64,000 bases of DNA from Symbiodinium natans (lineage: Eukaryota > Sar > Dinophyceae > Suessiales > Symbiodiniaceae): the NCBI GenBank assembly GCA_905221605.1, contig CAJNDS010002234.1, forward strand, positions 12,501 through 76,500, read 5' to 3'. Each line of letters starts with the position of its first letter. Within the stretch, counting starts at the first letter, position 1. The translations under genes were made by a program, and so were the position numbers. Below the pieces are notes generated by a model that did not search any database, had not been told where the DNA came from, and worked only from the letters and a program-made list of their open reading frames with translations. Positions 44,657 to 54,847 of the stretch are shown in pieces.

Positions 44657-47535
44657 ATGTCGGCGACAAAGGCTTTCAGAGTTCAGATACATATTGCCAC
44701 CAAAAATGTACAGAGCATGCGGGCCGAGACAAGGTTTCAAGATTGCTTGGCGGAACTGGATGCTGGTGAGCACGATTTGGTTTTCTTATCCGAAACTTGG
44801 CGATCCGAGTTGCATGAGGTTTTCGAGACGCCTCGCCAAGGCAAACTTTACCTCAGTGGTGGGTTTGCTTTCCATGGCGTTGGAATTTACATTGCTCCAA
44901 AGTTTTGCAAGTCGATTTCTGGCATTTGCTTCCATGCGATTTCTGCTCGATTGTGCATGTTGCAATTCTCATTTCATGGCCGCAGATTTCACGCATATTC
45001 ATGTTACTTCCCAACCAGCTGGGACAATGATGATTCAGTGGATGAGCTTTACAGTGTTCTGGATTTGATGCTTGCAAACAGCCATGCTTCTGCAGCCATT
45101 TCTGTACTTGGTGGGGATTTTAACGCACACATAGGAGCAGCAATGCCACATGATGATGTTGGACTGCTTGGCTCTTGGGGTTCTGGGGTCCGAAATGTCA
45201 GGGGTTCGAAACTCACAAATTGGGTGTTGGAGCACCAGTTGCATATTGTCAGCCGTTTTGCTAATGCACCACTACAAGACAGTTGGACGTGCAAGCGTGC
45301 TTTTGACACCAGCCTGGTTCAAATTGATTACATCATTTGTGATGTGAGATTGGGGCCACTCTCGACTTGGAACGATTTTTCGATTGCAACAGGGTTGGAC
45401 CATCGATGCGTGCATTCCTTGGTTGAAATGGTTGTGACCGATCCAGTTCGCCATCGGAGGCGTCGTAAAAGTTTGAAAGGGTGGCACCCTATTTTGGATG
45501 CAGAGAAAAAGCCGAGTCATTATCATGCGGTACTTCAATCCTTGCTTGCCCAGCATCTCGTGCCAAGTTTGGAGACCATTGAAAAGATGCTCCACGCGGC
45601 TGGGGAGCGTGCAGGACATTGTAGTCGTCATCGTCCGAAGTTTTCACCGTCGTTGGAGCTGCAACAGCTACGTCGTCAAAGACGCACTGCAATTAGCGTA
45701 CAAGTTCGCAAGTCGTTGAGCCTGGAAATCTGTCGGCTTCACCGCCAGGAAGTTCGTAGTTGGAAGGCTTCGAATCTGTCGAAGCTTTTGAATCGGGCCG
45801 CTAAGGGCGCAAGCCTGCGACAAATGCTTTGCTCCTATTCTGGCAAAAAGCTGCCTTTACAACCTCAGCCTGACGAATTTGCCGATGACTTGGAAGCTTT
45901 GTTTGCAGGAAACCCACCGGAACCTTGCAGACCTTCGGATTTGGATGAAACGCCTTGGACAATGGGAGAACTTCAACGCGCCATTCATCGCTTGAAAGTG
46001 GGAAGAGCAGCTGATGACGTTGGTTTGGTCATTGAGTTACTAAAGCATGCTCCTGATGAAGTCCTTTCTGTGATATTGAATTCCTTCAATACATTCTTAC
46101 TGCGAGGTAACGTGCCCGCTGGTTGGCGGAAAACTGTTTTCACCATGTTGGCAAAAATGACAAAAGCGAGGACCACTTTGGATTTTAGGCCAATTGCAAA
46201 TGTTCGACTGATGTACAAAGTCTTTGCGCGTATGATTCTTGGTCGCATCGAAAACATCTTGGACGCGTCGCAACCAGAGGAACAACACGGTTTCAGAGTG
46301 GGACGCCGTATTGAAGAGCATCTACTTACGGCAAATGTTTTGTTGGATAAAACATTTGCTGCCAATCTCCCGCTTTGGATTGTAAGTGTCGATTTTGCTA
46401 AGGCATTTGACAGTGTTGAGTGGTCTGCTCTTTGGACAGCGCTGCGGACACAAGGTGTATCTGACCATTTGGTGTGGCTTTTGCAGACGTTATACCAAGA
46501 TCAAGAAGGTGTTGTTCGCGGCGATTCCAATTTGAGCCGCTGGTTCAAAATCTGTGGGGGCGTCCGCCAAGGTTGTGTTTTGAGTCCTCGATTGTTCTGT
46601 GCGGTTCTTCAAGCCGCTCTCAGCGCTTGGAGGCAATCTGTCGAGTTTCTAGGGCTTGATTTTGGTGATGGCCTACCACCATTACTGGACCTCAGATTTG
46701 CTGACGACCTATTGCTGTTCGCAAACTCCGCAAATGATGCCGCGCAAATGCTGGATGAGTTGGTCCGTTGTTGTTCAGCTGTTGGCCTCCGCTTGAATGC
46801 TCGAAAAACCAAGGTGTTGACCACTGAAGCGCAAGCGCCCCCCAAGTTGATCACCCCACTGGCAACACTGTCAGCATTTTGCCGCCCAGTGACGCTCACA
46901 AATGGTTGGGCTGTTTATTGTCGAGCCGTGGCTCAAAAGCAACATCTGCTGATGTGGACTTTCATATGCAGGCTGCGTCGAAAGCATTCTTTGCAAACAA
47001 GGACGTGCTGTGTGATCGCAACGTTTCCTTGACACAGCGACTCCGATTTTTCGATGCCGTAATCACTCCCGTGGCATGTTTTGCGGCTGGCCACAGAGCT
47101 ATTTTCCAAGCAGATGTTCGCCATCATGATGTTGTCTTCAGAAAGTTTTTGCGGCGCATTGTTGGTCCTCCATCCGACGTCCAATGGGACATGCCGTGGC
47201 ACCACATCCTACACCAGTGGAACATGAAAGCGTTGCGGTGTTGGGAAGCTTTGCGACGGCCTACATGGGGACAACTTTGTTTGCATTCTTATTGGAATTT
47301 TGCGAGACACATTGCCAACTTGCCTGATGCAAGATGGGTTAAACGTGCTTTGAAGTGGCAGCCGATGGGGCGGCCTAACCCCGGTAGACGCGGCAGCATG
47401 TGGATGACTTGCCTAGAGAATTTTGCTCGCTTCCAACGCTGGGCCACCTGGGAAACAGCAGCTATGAACAACAATATGTGGAATGAGTCACGCGATGATT
47501 TTTGCAAATTTGTGATGGGGCAGGAATCTGCATAA
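44657..47535 (+). CDS. LINE ORF2: endonuclease plus reverse transcriptase, one frameshift
   Basis: ATG 44657 opens a 791-codon frame ending at 47032. Endonuclease/exonuclease/phosphatase domain, residues about 10-265: TKNVQSMRAE, LSETW, GGDFNAHIG, QIDYIICD and GLDHRCVHS carry the catalytic Asn, Glu, Asp-Asn and Asp-His. Reverse transcriptase, residues about 440-740: FRPIANVRLMYKVFARMI, HGFRVGR, VDFAKAFDSVEW (motif A), GGVRQGCVLSPRLF (B), RFADDLLLF (C, both catalytic Asp present) and GLRLNARKTKVL (D). Motif E (HKWLGCLLS) and the thumb/C-terminal part (to 47535) lie in another frame from about 46860, so one base has been lost or gained between 46838 and 46880, most simply in the C run at 46854-46857. 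Apart from that the protein is intact. No RNase H or zinc knuckle was seen. Confidence 0.88.
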
Positions 47536-47605
47536 AAGGTGCCTATAGAACGTTTCACCTGTTCCCTAAAGGGGACGCCTTCGGGCGATCAGGTTTCGAC
47601 TCGAC
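47536..47605 (+). other. LINE 3' UTR, predicted three-way junction
   Basis: Three helices nest with only two unpaired junction bases: ACCTG 47557-47561 with CAGGT 47590-47594; TTCCC 47562-47566 with GGGGA 47571-47575 (loop TAAA); and CGCC 47576-47579 with GGCG 47584-47587 (stable TTCG tetraloop). A structured 3' end with no poly-A is typical of stringent-type LINEs, whose RT recognises its own hairpin. The assignment of function is inference. Confidence 0.65.
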
Positions 47606-47622
47606 TGCCCGCGCCCATGATC
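47606..47622 (+). repeat. Target-site duplication, right copy
   Basis: Exact second copy of TGCCCGCGCCCATGATC. Together with 43417-43433 it brackets the LINE. Here the host RT frame resumes (ARAHD, then RAVWHTL). Confidence 0.92.
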
Positions 47623-48089
47623 GAGCCGTCTGGCATACCCTCAAGCAATGCCTTGGGGATGCGGATGAGCCAGAAGCTCCGCATGCGCGAGATTTGGCGA
47701 TGTTGCCAGCCCACTTCGGCGGCCTGGGGCGGCAATCGGCGGAGCGCACGAGCCCCGCAGCATACTGGGCTGGCATGGCAGATGCTTTGCCGGTGATCCA
47801 CGCCCGGCTGCTTGAGTTTGCCGAGCGCTGTCGGGATGCACCGGAGCATGGCGGTGGCAATGCCCCCAGCCGCCAGCCTGCGCGCCGTGAGCTCCTACGA
47901 GCCGAAGGTTGGGAAGCCTGCCCAGGCTGGCGAGAGATCCTCCAAGGAGCCCGCCCGGCTCCGCCGGAACACACGGGCCCGGGAGACTGGCCACATGGCT
48001 GGCAGTTTCATGCGTCGCGCACTTGCAACCAACATTTCCGAGACAGTATGATGCTGCCGGCCATGATGCCCGGGCGCTGGTAGGAGCAC

Positions 48090-48982
48090 ACGGCGGTGAG
48101 GGCGGCAAGGCAACAGCAGCTGACGTAGGGAAGACCGTGTGCGCACGAGCGTTGTCCAGCTTGCGAAACAGCAGCGCTCGGGACGCAGGGTCTAGGTGAG
48201 AAAGGTGCGTCTCGAGGGCGGGTGCGGCCCGCTGCCAGCCGCTCCGCGGCGTTCGCGCCAGAGGCTGCAGAGTGCAGGCCCAACCCCCCCAAACCGAGCG
48301 GAATCCGCACTGTGGCGAGGGCATCCGCCGACAGCTCGGGCACTTCCTCCCCAAAAGAGCAGAGTGCCGAGACACGAGGCAGTTGCGTGATCATGCCTGC
48401 GGGAATAGTTCGCAGTGAAATGCGGGGCAGCATGCGGAGGAGGTCAACTGCAAGTCGCCGAGGGCGGGATGAGCTGCAGGAGAACATCTTGGCCGCAGCG
48501 CTTGTCCAGCAATCCGTTCCGTGCGGCGCGCCGAGCACTACGAGCCCTTGCCGTTTTGGGGGCAGGGTCCGCGCTCCAACCCACATGTACGCAGCAGAGC
48601 ACTCCAGCTGGAGCGCAGTGAGGTTTGACGTCTCCTCCCCTGCCGCGTTCCAAACACGGGTCTTGCCTTGGTTGAATTGGATCTGGGCGCGGTCCGAGCG
48701 CGTCGCGGAGCACGCCACACAGGCTGGAAACAGGGGCGCTGACGATGCAAGTATCCTCGAGGAAGGCAAAAACACCCTCGCCTGGCTGCAGCGCTGACAC
48801 CCCAGAGCGTCGAACGAGAGCGTCAGGACAGTGGTGCGGGGTTGCACTCCCTCGGTGCCAGCGCGAGTGCTGAGGCCGAACTGGTACGGCATGCATGCAG
48901 CCTGGAGTGCGTTGGCGAAGTGTTGGGCCGAGGCGCGGGCAACAAGGCGGCGAAACACGTCCCCGACGACTAGGGCACGCAA
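48090..48982 (-). pseudogene. RT retroelement, broken copy, tail to tail with the plus copy
   Basis: Minus strand from 48982: RALVVGDVFRRLVARASAQH, CMPYQFGLSTRAGTE, TVLTLSFDALG (motif A start). Then an internal deletion removes motif B. Motif C appears in a second frame as FAFLEDTCIVSAP, with Glu for the first catalytic Asp. Next come NQGKTRVWNAAGEE, AAYMWVGARTLPPKRQGLVV, VLGAPHGT and LGLGGLGLHSAA, and in another frame LSHLDPASRALLFRKLDNAR with HTVFPTSA near 48190-48110. Its 3' end meets the 3' end of the plus-strand copy at about 48085. Same family as the other copies but a different lineage. Confidence 0.75.
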
Positions 48983-48999
48983 CGGCCATTACAGAAGGA

Positions 49000-49477
49000 A
49001 GCTTGCGTGGGTGGCAACGCGTGTGTACAATGCTGGTGCGGGAAGTCACCACCAGGCGTGCGCGAGCACGTGTGGCGCGGCGGCCGCCCAACCCACGAGC
49101 GCGGGTTTACCGCGCTGAGCGTCCTGCTGGGTCACCCGGATTACGCACGGGTTGACGCCCCGGGCTTATGTGCGCGAGCACGCGTGCCAACCACGCGCGG
49201 CGCAATGCTCCGCCCGAGGTCATCCGTCCGTGCAATGAGGCACATGATTGAGGAGATGCATGGGGCTCTAGCGCATTTTCCCACGGGCGGCATGATGGCC
49301 TTGCGTGTGCGGCGGACAGGCGAGGAGCTCCTTGCATACGCGAAAGCTGACGCGCAATGTGCACGCATCGAAGCCACCGTCGCACCCAGCCTGTGCGTGC
49401 AGCCGCGCGTAGCGGGGCCGCGACGCCGGCTGCGCGGTGCTGCGACAGGAGGCGCAGGAAGGGGGCTGCTTCGGTGA
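49000..49477 (+). pseudogene. RT retroelement fragment
   Basis: The plus frame reads VREHVWRGGRPTHERGFTAL, VLLGHPDYARVDAPG and, further on, frames with no clear match. HVWRGGRPTHERG...LGHPDY equals the DDVWRGD...RGIVVLGTPVGHPDF block that follows the RT domain in the copy at 43.2-43.3 kb. Only this part of the element survives. Confidence 0.6.
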
Positions 49478-49489
49478 ATCATTATCAAC

Positions 49490-49860
49490 ATCTGAAGTAC
49501 CATCATCATCATCACCCGTACTCAACAACCAAACAATTTTGATCCAAAAAATGGTATAACCATACTCATGTTTCATGGTAACCCGACGTGGTCATTCTTA
49601 TATCGTAAACTAATCAAACAAAGATACGTGATTTCATTCAAAATAAATCAAGATATTAGCAAAAATAATTGGAAAATCAAACAAAGATACCCATCTGTGA
49701 GTGATTTCATTCAAAATATATCAAGATATTAGCAAGAATAATTGGAAAATCAAACAAAAATGCCCATCTGTAAGTGATTTCAATCATTATACATTACTAT
49801 GTATACCAATAAAATATTTACTATAAAAATTGGAACAAAAAAACAAAAAAACATGACAAA
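49490..49860. repeat. AT-rich island with tandem repeat
   Basis: About 370 bp that are far richer in AT than the GC-rich retroelements on both sides. Inside, AATCAAACAAAGATAC...GATTTCATTCAAAAT...CAAGATATTAGCAAAAATAATTGGAA-like units start at 49612, 49675 and 49748 (about 63-73 bp period, the first lacking the CCCATCTGTGAGT part). No coding potential. Confidence 0.8.
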
Positions 49861-51059
49861 TTGATCCGTGCAGAAGCCTTCAGCTTGATCCGCTTGCGAA
49901 GCTGATTCCTTCAGCAACGCCCTCCGGCGCACGCATCCTGTGTTGAAGGCCCTCACGTCCTCTGTCGCATGTGTGCCGGCATTGTTGCCAACCTCGAGAA
50001 GACCGCTTGGCGATGCTCCCTCGTGCGCAGACACCTGCTTCCGCGACGCCTCCTCGTCGACGCCTCCGCGACGCCTCCTCGCCTCCTGGACGCCTCCTCT
50101 CGACGCATCTCGACGCAGGCCAGGCAGACCCGTGCTAGACGCGACGCCCGGTCGAGGATGCTGTGGATTGGTTTGGGATGTTCTTGGCCTCGACCCATTG
50201 GCCACCGTCATGTCATTTGACGGCCGCAGCGAGTACCACACGATCCTGCGTGCGGCGCTCCTGCATACTTAGATATACTTAGCTAGCTGTCTGGCACACC
50301 ACATGCCAGGGCGAGCAAGTCTCCGGCGCTCTGCGTCTACCAAAAACATTCCTTGTCGCCCAAGAGATCAGCTTCGCCGTGGTGAGTGTTTTGCGGGCTT
50401 TTGGACGACACGTGCCTCCGGAGCGTGCGCGAGAGGCGCTGGGCGCCGTGTCGGATCAGACTGGGCCGTCCGGCGCTGTCAGGTGGAAACTCGTGGAAAC
50501 TCGTTCGGGCTTGGCCTTCCGCAAGGTGCCCAAGTGGGCAAAAAATGTTGCTTGGGCGACGCGAAGGAGCCCAAGCTGCGGCCTTTGCCTGCCGTAAAGG
50601 CTGTTCGCACGGCGGCCCGACGACAGCTCGCTGGGAGCTGCATTACCGCTGCATCATAAGCAACATAGGCCAGCGTATGGGGCCGGAAATGCCAGGAATC
50701 TGCCGATTCGGGAAATTACGGGTGGAGGGCGAGGGTGATGTTCACGTTAAGGGTGCTGACAGAAACTTTGCGATTCCCGCATGAGCCGTTTCCCGAATCC
50801 AAGGTGTCCGAATCCGCCGTTTCTAGCTTCCCATATCACGTCTCCATCTTTTGAATCAGCATTTTTATTTCCCGAATCAGCACTTCCGAACCCTCGAGTT
50901 TTCAATTTCCGTACCCGCCGTGCCCGCTGCGACCAGGAGATCCTTGGACCCAGACGGGGCCAACCCAAACCCCCCAGTTTCGAGCCGAGAATCGCTGCGG
51001 CATGCTGCGGACTGAGTCAGCGCCATCCTTAGGCTAGCGCCGCACTGCTGCCCAAATGC
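49861..51059. other. No gene recognised; GACGCCTCC repeats
   Basis: At 50040-50130 the word CGACGCCTCCTCG recurs about six times. Around 50700-50900 the word TTTCCCGAATC and its reverse recur (see findings). A plus frame at 50379-50560 has coding flavour (VPPERAREALGAVSDQTG) but no family. Confidence 0.4.
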
Positions 51060-51400
51060 ATGCTCATTACTGGGCATGCGAACGCGGTTGCGGTTGCCTC
51101 TGCCGGTCGTGCCATGCCAGTATATGTTGCTCACGCACACGGTTGCGGTGATGTCGTCAACGAGTACGGTGACCACCATGCCGCGTGCCCCCACACCCGC
51201 CTCCTCGCCCGCCGAACAACACTGCTCGAGAATCACCTGGGTGCACATAGCGTGCGAGGCTACTGGGCCTGAGGGTCAGGGACCCCGCTGACCGTCGTCA
51301 CCTGAACTCTGTTGCATCTGGGCCAACCCGCTCCGCGAGGCACTTTGCTGTGACGTGACACTCGTCTCCCCCCCGCCCTCACGCATCAGCCATTCTCTGC
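51060..51400 (+). pseudogene. RT retroelement C-terminal fragment
   Basis: Plus frame: HGCGDVVNEYGDHHAACPHT, RLLARRTTLLENH (the zinc-ribbon-like GDHxxACPxTGLLARR block), then LCCDVTLVSPPP near 51350 in a following frame. These equal conserved C-terminal words in the copies at 40-42 kb. Frameshifts and loss of the RT domain mark it as dead. Confidence 0.6.
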
Positions 51401-53971
51401 ATCTCGCAAGCGTGCTTCAATTGCTCTGCGCCCTCGCCTGTCAAACAGGCAGGTGCTGGAGCGCAAAGTCTCTCCGCCTCTCCGCCTCGTCGCCCAGCTC
51501 GTCAAGCCCAACGCCCAGCGTGCCAGGAGCTGTTCAACAGGGTGGTCGCGCTGCTGCCTTCCTGCGCAAGCTCCACGAAAGTACTTGAATGGTGTGGTTT
51601 CCTGAATCGCGGTGTCCTCAATCGCGTGAATCCATGCATCGTGCTGCGAGCGGTGTGGTGAGAGGACCAAATGTAGAGGACTGTCGCGAGTCTTCTGGCA
51701 ATCATATTTAACCGCACTCGCAAGGGGCGCATCGCGGCCCCTTTGGACCCCCGGGATCCGGATCGGCAAGTTGCGAGCCTAACTGTGGTGGCTTTTGGCC
51801 GCTGTTCTCGGAGCGGGAGAAGCGCCAGCATCGTCCCATGCACAGGTGCGGGGTTCACATTCCAAGGTTCGGAGTCGGCTTAGATTCCTTCGGTTGGTGC
51901 AACCTGCCCTGGCACTGTGTAATCAGCTCTTGTAGCAAGATCAGGGGTTGAGAGAATCACTCTTGCAAGGATGCTTTTCTTTAATGCTCTGGCCACGCTC
52001 TGACTCAGCCGTGCCTCGAGATCTTTCACAGGCAGCCGTTCCACTACAATGTCCCTCCCAAGGAAAAGTGACGGGAAAGGAGAATGGAGCAGCAAAGGAT
52101 TCATAGGAGGCTGAAAGAATCTCTCTTTGCAGCTTCGCACGGTCGTGATACCGCGGGCGTTGACAACTCTCTACACAGGTTTCAGCCACAAGAATCCAGA
52201 CGTGGCCGGCCTTCCGTGGCGGCGGGTGTCAGATCATTGGCAAGTCGGGCATCACAGCTTTCGTTTCAATGAATCAAGGTTGAATGGAACTTGATGGAAC
52301 TTGCCAAACACTGCCTACCGCTTCCAGACCCTTGCTGGGAGCATTGCTGCCGCGGCTGGTGCGCGACTCTGTGGGTGAATTACATTTTGGAACATGTCTA
52401 TTCTGTCTATTGCACATCTGAAGAAATTGACATGTGATCTGCGCGTTAGGCAGCTCTTGCATGGAGCACACCCCGACTTCAGGCGCCACTAACAGCCTGC
52501 GCATCTGTTTAAAAGCTTCGTGCAGCAACTGCCCCCTGGCACGTGCACATGCATGTTCAGAGCCGAAGTTTGGGGATGATACCGTGGTGCTGTAGTGAAG
52601 CTCGTGAACCTGGTGCATGTCTCAGGTGCCCAGGGCCAGAGTGCCCTGTACACAAAAAAGCATTGAGCCACACAAATCCAAAGCAGTCGGGAAGGTGGGA
52701 GAATCGCGCGAAACATGTGGGAAAACTGGACCGACCGAAGGAGCTCTCGTGAGAGGCTCCTGCCAGGGAATCACAGCGCACTGGTCACGCTGTTGAACTG
52801 CTTGCATGCTCTAGTGCATGCTGAAGCTGAAGGACTTGAGCCATCCAATGGCTTCGGGCCTTCAGGGCTTCTTTGCTTGGCATGTGCCTGCGTAGCCCGT
52901 ATTCCAAGCTCCGCAGGAGGAAATCCGAATGAAATTAAAGGAATTTTGTTGACATCTCACGTTGACTCTGAGTTTCCTTCGACTCAGCGGTCAGCTGGAT
53001 GCCTTCGGCTCAGCCTTGTCCATTCCTGGCGCGAGCGGCAGCTGATCGCATGGGAGGTATTCGCGGTAGGCTTGGGCTGCCGCTCCAATTTTGGAAGGCA
53101 AGCAACTTTTCAACAAGCAGAACGAGGGGACGCCGCTCTTTCAGCCAAGGTGTTACAGGGTCTGGGGCTTTTGGAGCGTTTTGAAACTGAGGATTTTGGC
53201 CATGGCAACTGGATTGGACTTCACCCTGAAACCTGAACCCACTAGCCCTAGACCCCAATCCCCCAAGCACGGTAATCCCCAAAAAAACCCTCCCCAAAGC
53301 GCGCCCAACCCTAAACCCTGCAAACCCTCTAAACCCTGAACCCAAACCCTAAACCCTAACCCCTAAACCATAAACCCTCCCGCACAGCGTGCTGGCTGCC
53401 TGGAAGCCGCTTGCGGGGTGCCCGGAGCTTCTTCGACGGCAGGGGGAAGTCAAGGCGAAGGCCTGTGCCTGCTGGGCTGGCTAGATGACCCTAAACCCTG
53501 GGGTTTACCCTAAACCCTAAACCATGTAGGGTTTTTGGACTTCAGGGGCTTTGGGACTCGTAGGGTTGGGAGGCCTAGCAGCGTCCCATGGTGCTTTCCT
53601 TAAGTACAGCTCACCAACACTGCTTTGTTTCCTGTAGGCACCGTTTGCTGTCAAAGCCCGGTTTCAGGCGCCATCAGGCTTCCCACTCCACTCTTTCCTT
53701 GAAAAGGGTAGCCTGCCCACTCAGCTGTCCAGAAGCGCGGGTTCGGGGTGTTCTCATTGCAGCACTCGCGTTTGGGGCTGCCCACTGGAAACTCCCTTTC
53801 TTGCCCATCTTGCACAGATAGACAAGCAAACCCAATGACAAGAAAAAACGAATGGGGAAGCCGGGAAGGAATCAAGTACAATGAGGAAAGCACTAAATTT
53901 GAGGAACGAAGGAGAGTGCAGAACAAACCAACACAAAACAAACACAAGAGGCGCTTCATGACAATTGCCTC
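51401..53971. other. No gene recognised
   Basis: Several frames of 100-170 codons occur, but none has a motif or splice support. Telomere-like CCCTAAA words lie at 53305-53372 and 53489-53525. Confidence 0.4.
53285..53372 (-). repeat. Telomere-like CCCTAAA cluster
   Basis: Eight or so CCCTAAA-like words, several decayed (CCCTGCA, CCTCTAA). Confidence 0.75.
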
Positions 53972-54847
53972 TCAGTTTTTTTGAATTGCACGCGGTGGCT
54001 CCTTCAATAGCGGAATCGGCAACTGGCAGGCAACAAAACTGAAACTGCGGCATCGGCCTTGAGCGAAAATTGCCGGCTTGAACTCGTCTGGAACGCTGCC
54101 GTGCATGATGGGGCTGTCCCTGTGGCGCGAATGAGCTTCTAAAAGCATGTGCACACAGGCACAGTATCCGGATCGCCCATGGCCTGTAGCGGTCAATGTG
54201 CGCCTGCTGTCCTTGATGCGGTCCGCTCCAGCTGACTGAACAGACCTGGTGTTGAAAACGCGTACACAACACGCCCTCGGTGCACAACACATGCCCTCGG
54301 TGCCCGAGCCTTCGCGCTGGGCAAAACCCATTTGGTGTAGCCATCGAAGATCTGCCAAAGCAGCTGAACCTGCCAGCCGTGATGCACAGCACTGGAATCC
54401 CACCTCGCGCACTTGCCGCACCTGCCTTGGGCTCATCCACCAGATTGATAAAGGCATAGCCCAGGTTTGCTTTTGAGCGGAAGTCCTTGGTCTTGGCAAT
54501 TTTCATGGGGGGAGGGGGGGGGGGCAGGGCAGGCTTAAGGTTTAGGGCTTACGGCTGTTGCTTCCATGTGCGTCCAAGCGGCAATGGGCAGGTACATGAA
54601 GTCGTACGAACCTTTGAAGCCCTCCTTGTCCAGCATCGTGCACACCTGTGCCCGGTTGCATCGCATTGGAAGATGTCACAAATGATGCCATGCCCCCGTG
54701 GACACAAAACGAACCAAGAACCGTGGCCCTGGCCATGTTCCGGGTATAGTTGTTGGGTAAATTCCGGAGCATCACCGTCGTGCGCGGTGCGCGAGGCCCC
54801 GGTGCAGGCAGGGCCGGTAGCAGCTTCACGGGCTGCGGTGCCGGGAC
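53972..54847 (-). CDS. Mei2-like RNA-binding protein (C-terminal RRM), six exons visible
   Basis: Minus-strand exons, all in phase: 54847-54734 (PRTTVMLRNLPNNYTRNM), 54645-54583 (VCTMLDKEGFKGSYDFMYLP), 54485-54426 (DFRSKANLGYAFINLVDEPK), 54369-54310 (LLWQIFDGYTKWVLPSAK), 54245-54184 (CSVSWSGPHQGQQAHIDRYR) and 54119-53972 (DSPIMHGSVPDEFKPAIFA). Spliced, they give the special RRM of Mei2-type proteins: TTVMLRNLPNNYT (RNP2 region), YDFxYLPIDF, NLGYAFINL (RNP1) and the family's trailing HIDRYR...SPIMH...DEFKP. The five introns are 88, 97, 56, 64 and 64 nt, and every one starts with GC and ends with AG, followed by G in all cases. Mei2 and its plant relatives bind RNA and steer meiosis and development; the job in this organism is unknown. 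Frame use after FAQG is uncertain, and N-terminal exons lie above 54847. Confidence 0.87.

Larger units (their letters stand above)
43433..47605 (+). mobile_element. LINE-type non-LTR retrotransposon with spliced-leader 5' end
   Basis: About 4.17 kb, bounded by a perfect 17-bp target-site duplication. Order: spliced leader plus two truncated leader relics (43433-43474), short 5' UTR, ORF1 (43517-44587), 69-nt spacer, ORF2 with apurinic-type endonuclease and reverse transcriptase (44657-47535, one frameshift), and a 70-nt 3' UTR with a predicted three-way-junction fold and no poly-A tail. It lies inside an older RT element in the same orientation. The near-perfect duplication and a single frame defect say the insertion is recent. 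Confidence 0.92.
42160..48083 (+). pseudogene. RT retroelement, broken, split by a LINE insertion
   Basis: Plus strand, in two parts. 42160-43433: RALVVGDVLRRLTCRVLAQA, then in another frame RLSTRAGTEALAHV, TIVSVDAAGVYRGAM (RT motif A region), THxVTQGEEKGDPLYSLAAHP (motif B region) and LLAFLDH where an active RT has FLDD (motif C), then after another shift SGKTRM, DDVWRGDLRSDQRGIVVLGT and EILAYARAHD. The LINE at 43433-47605 interrupts it there. The second part resumes at 47606: ARAHDRAVWHTLKQCLG, LPAHFGGLGRQSAERTSPAA, MADALPVIHARL and so on to a stop at 48083. Deleting the LINE and one target-site copy restores a single frame across the gap, which proves the two parts were one. Motif C loss and at least three frameshifts make it inactive. 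Confidence 0.8.

Noticed and set aside
43433-47605. LTR retrotransposon or virus-derived element
   Set aside because: No long terminal repeats, protease, integrase or capsid domain; endonuclease plus RT and a target duplication identify a non-LTR element.
47641-48375. 244-codon minus-strand ORF over the plus-strand RT copy
   Set aside because: Only its upstream 40 codons (48200-48090) match the RT family; the rest is antisense to the plus-strand copy.
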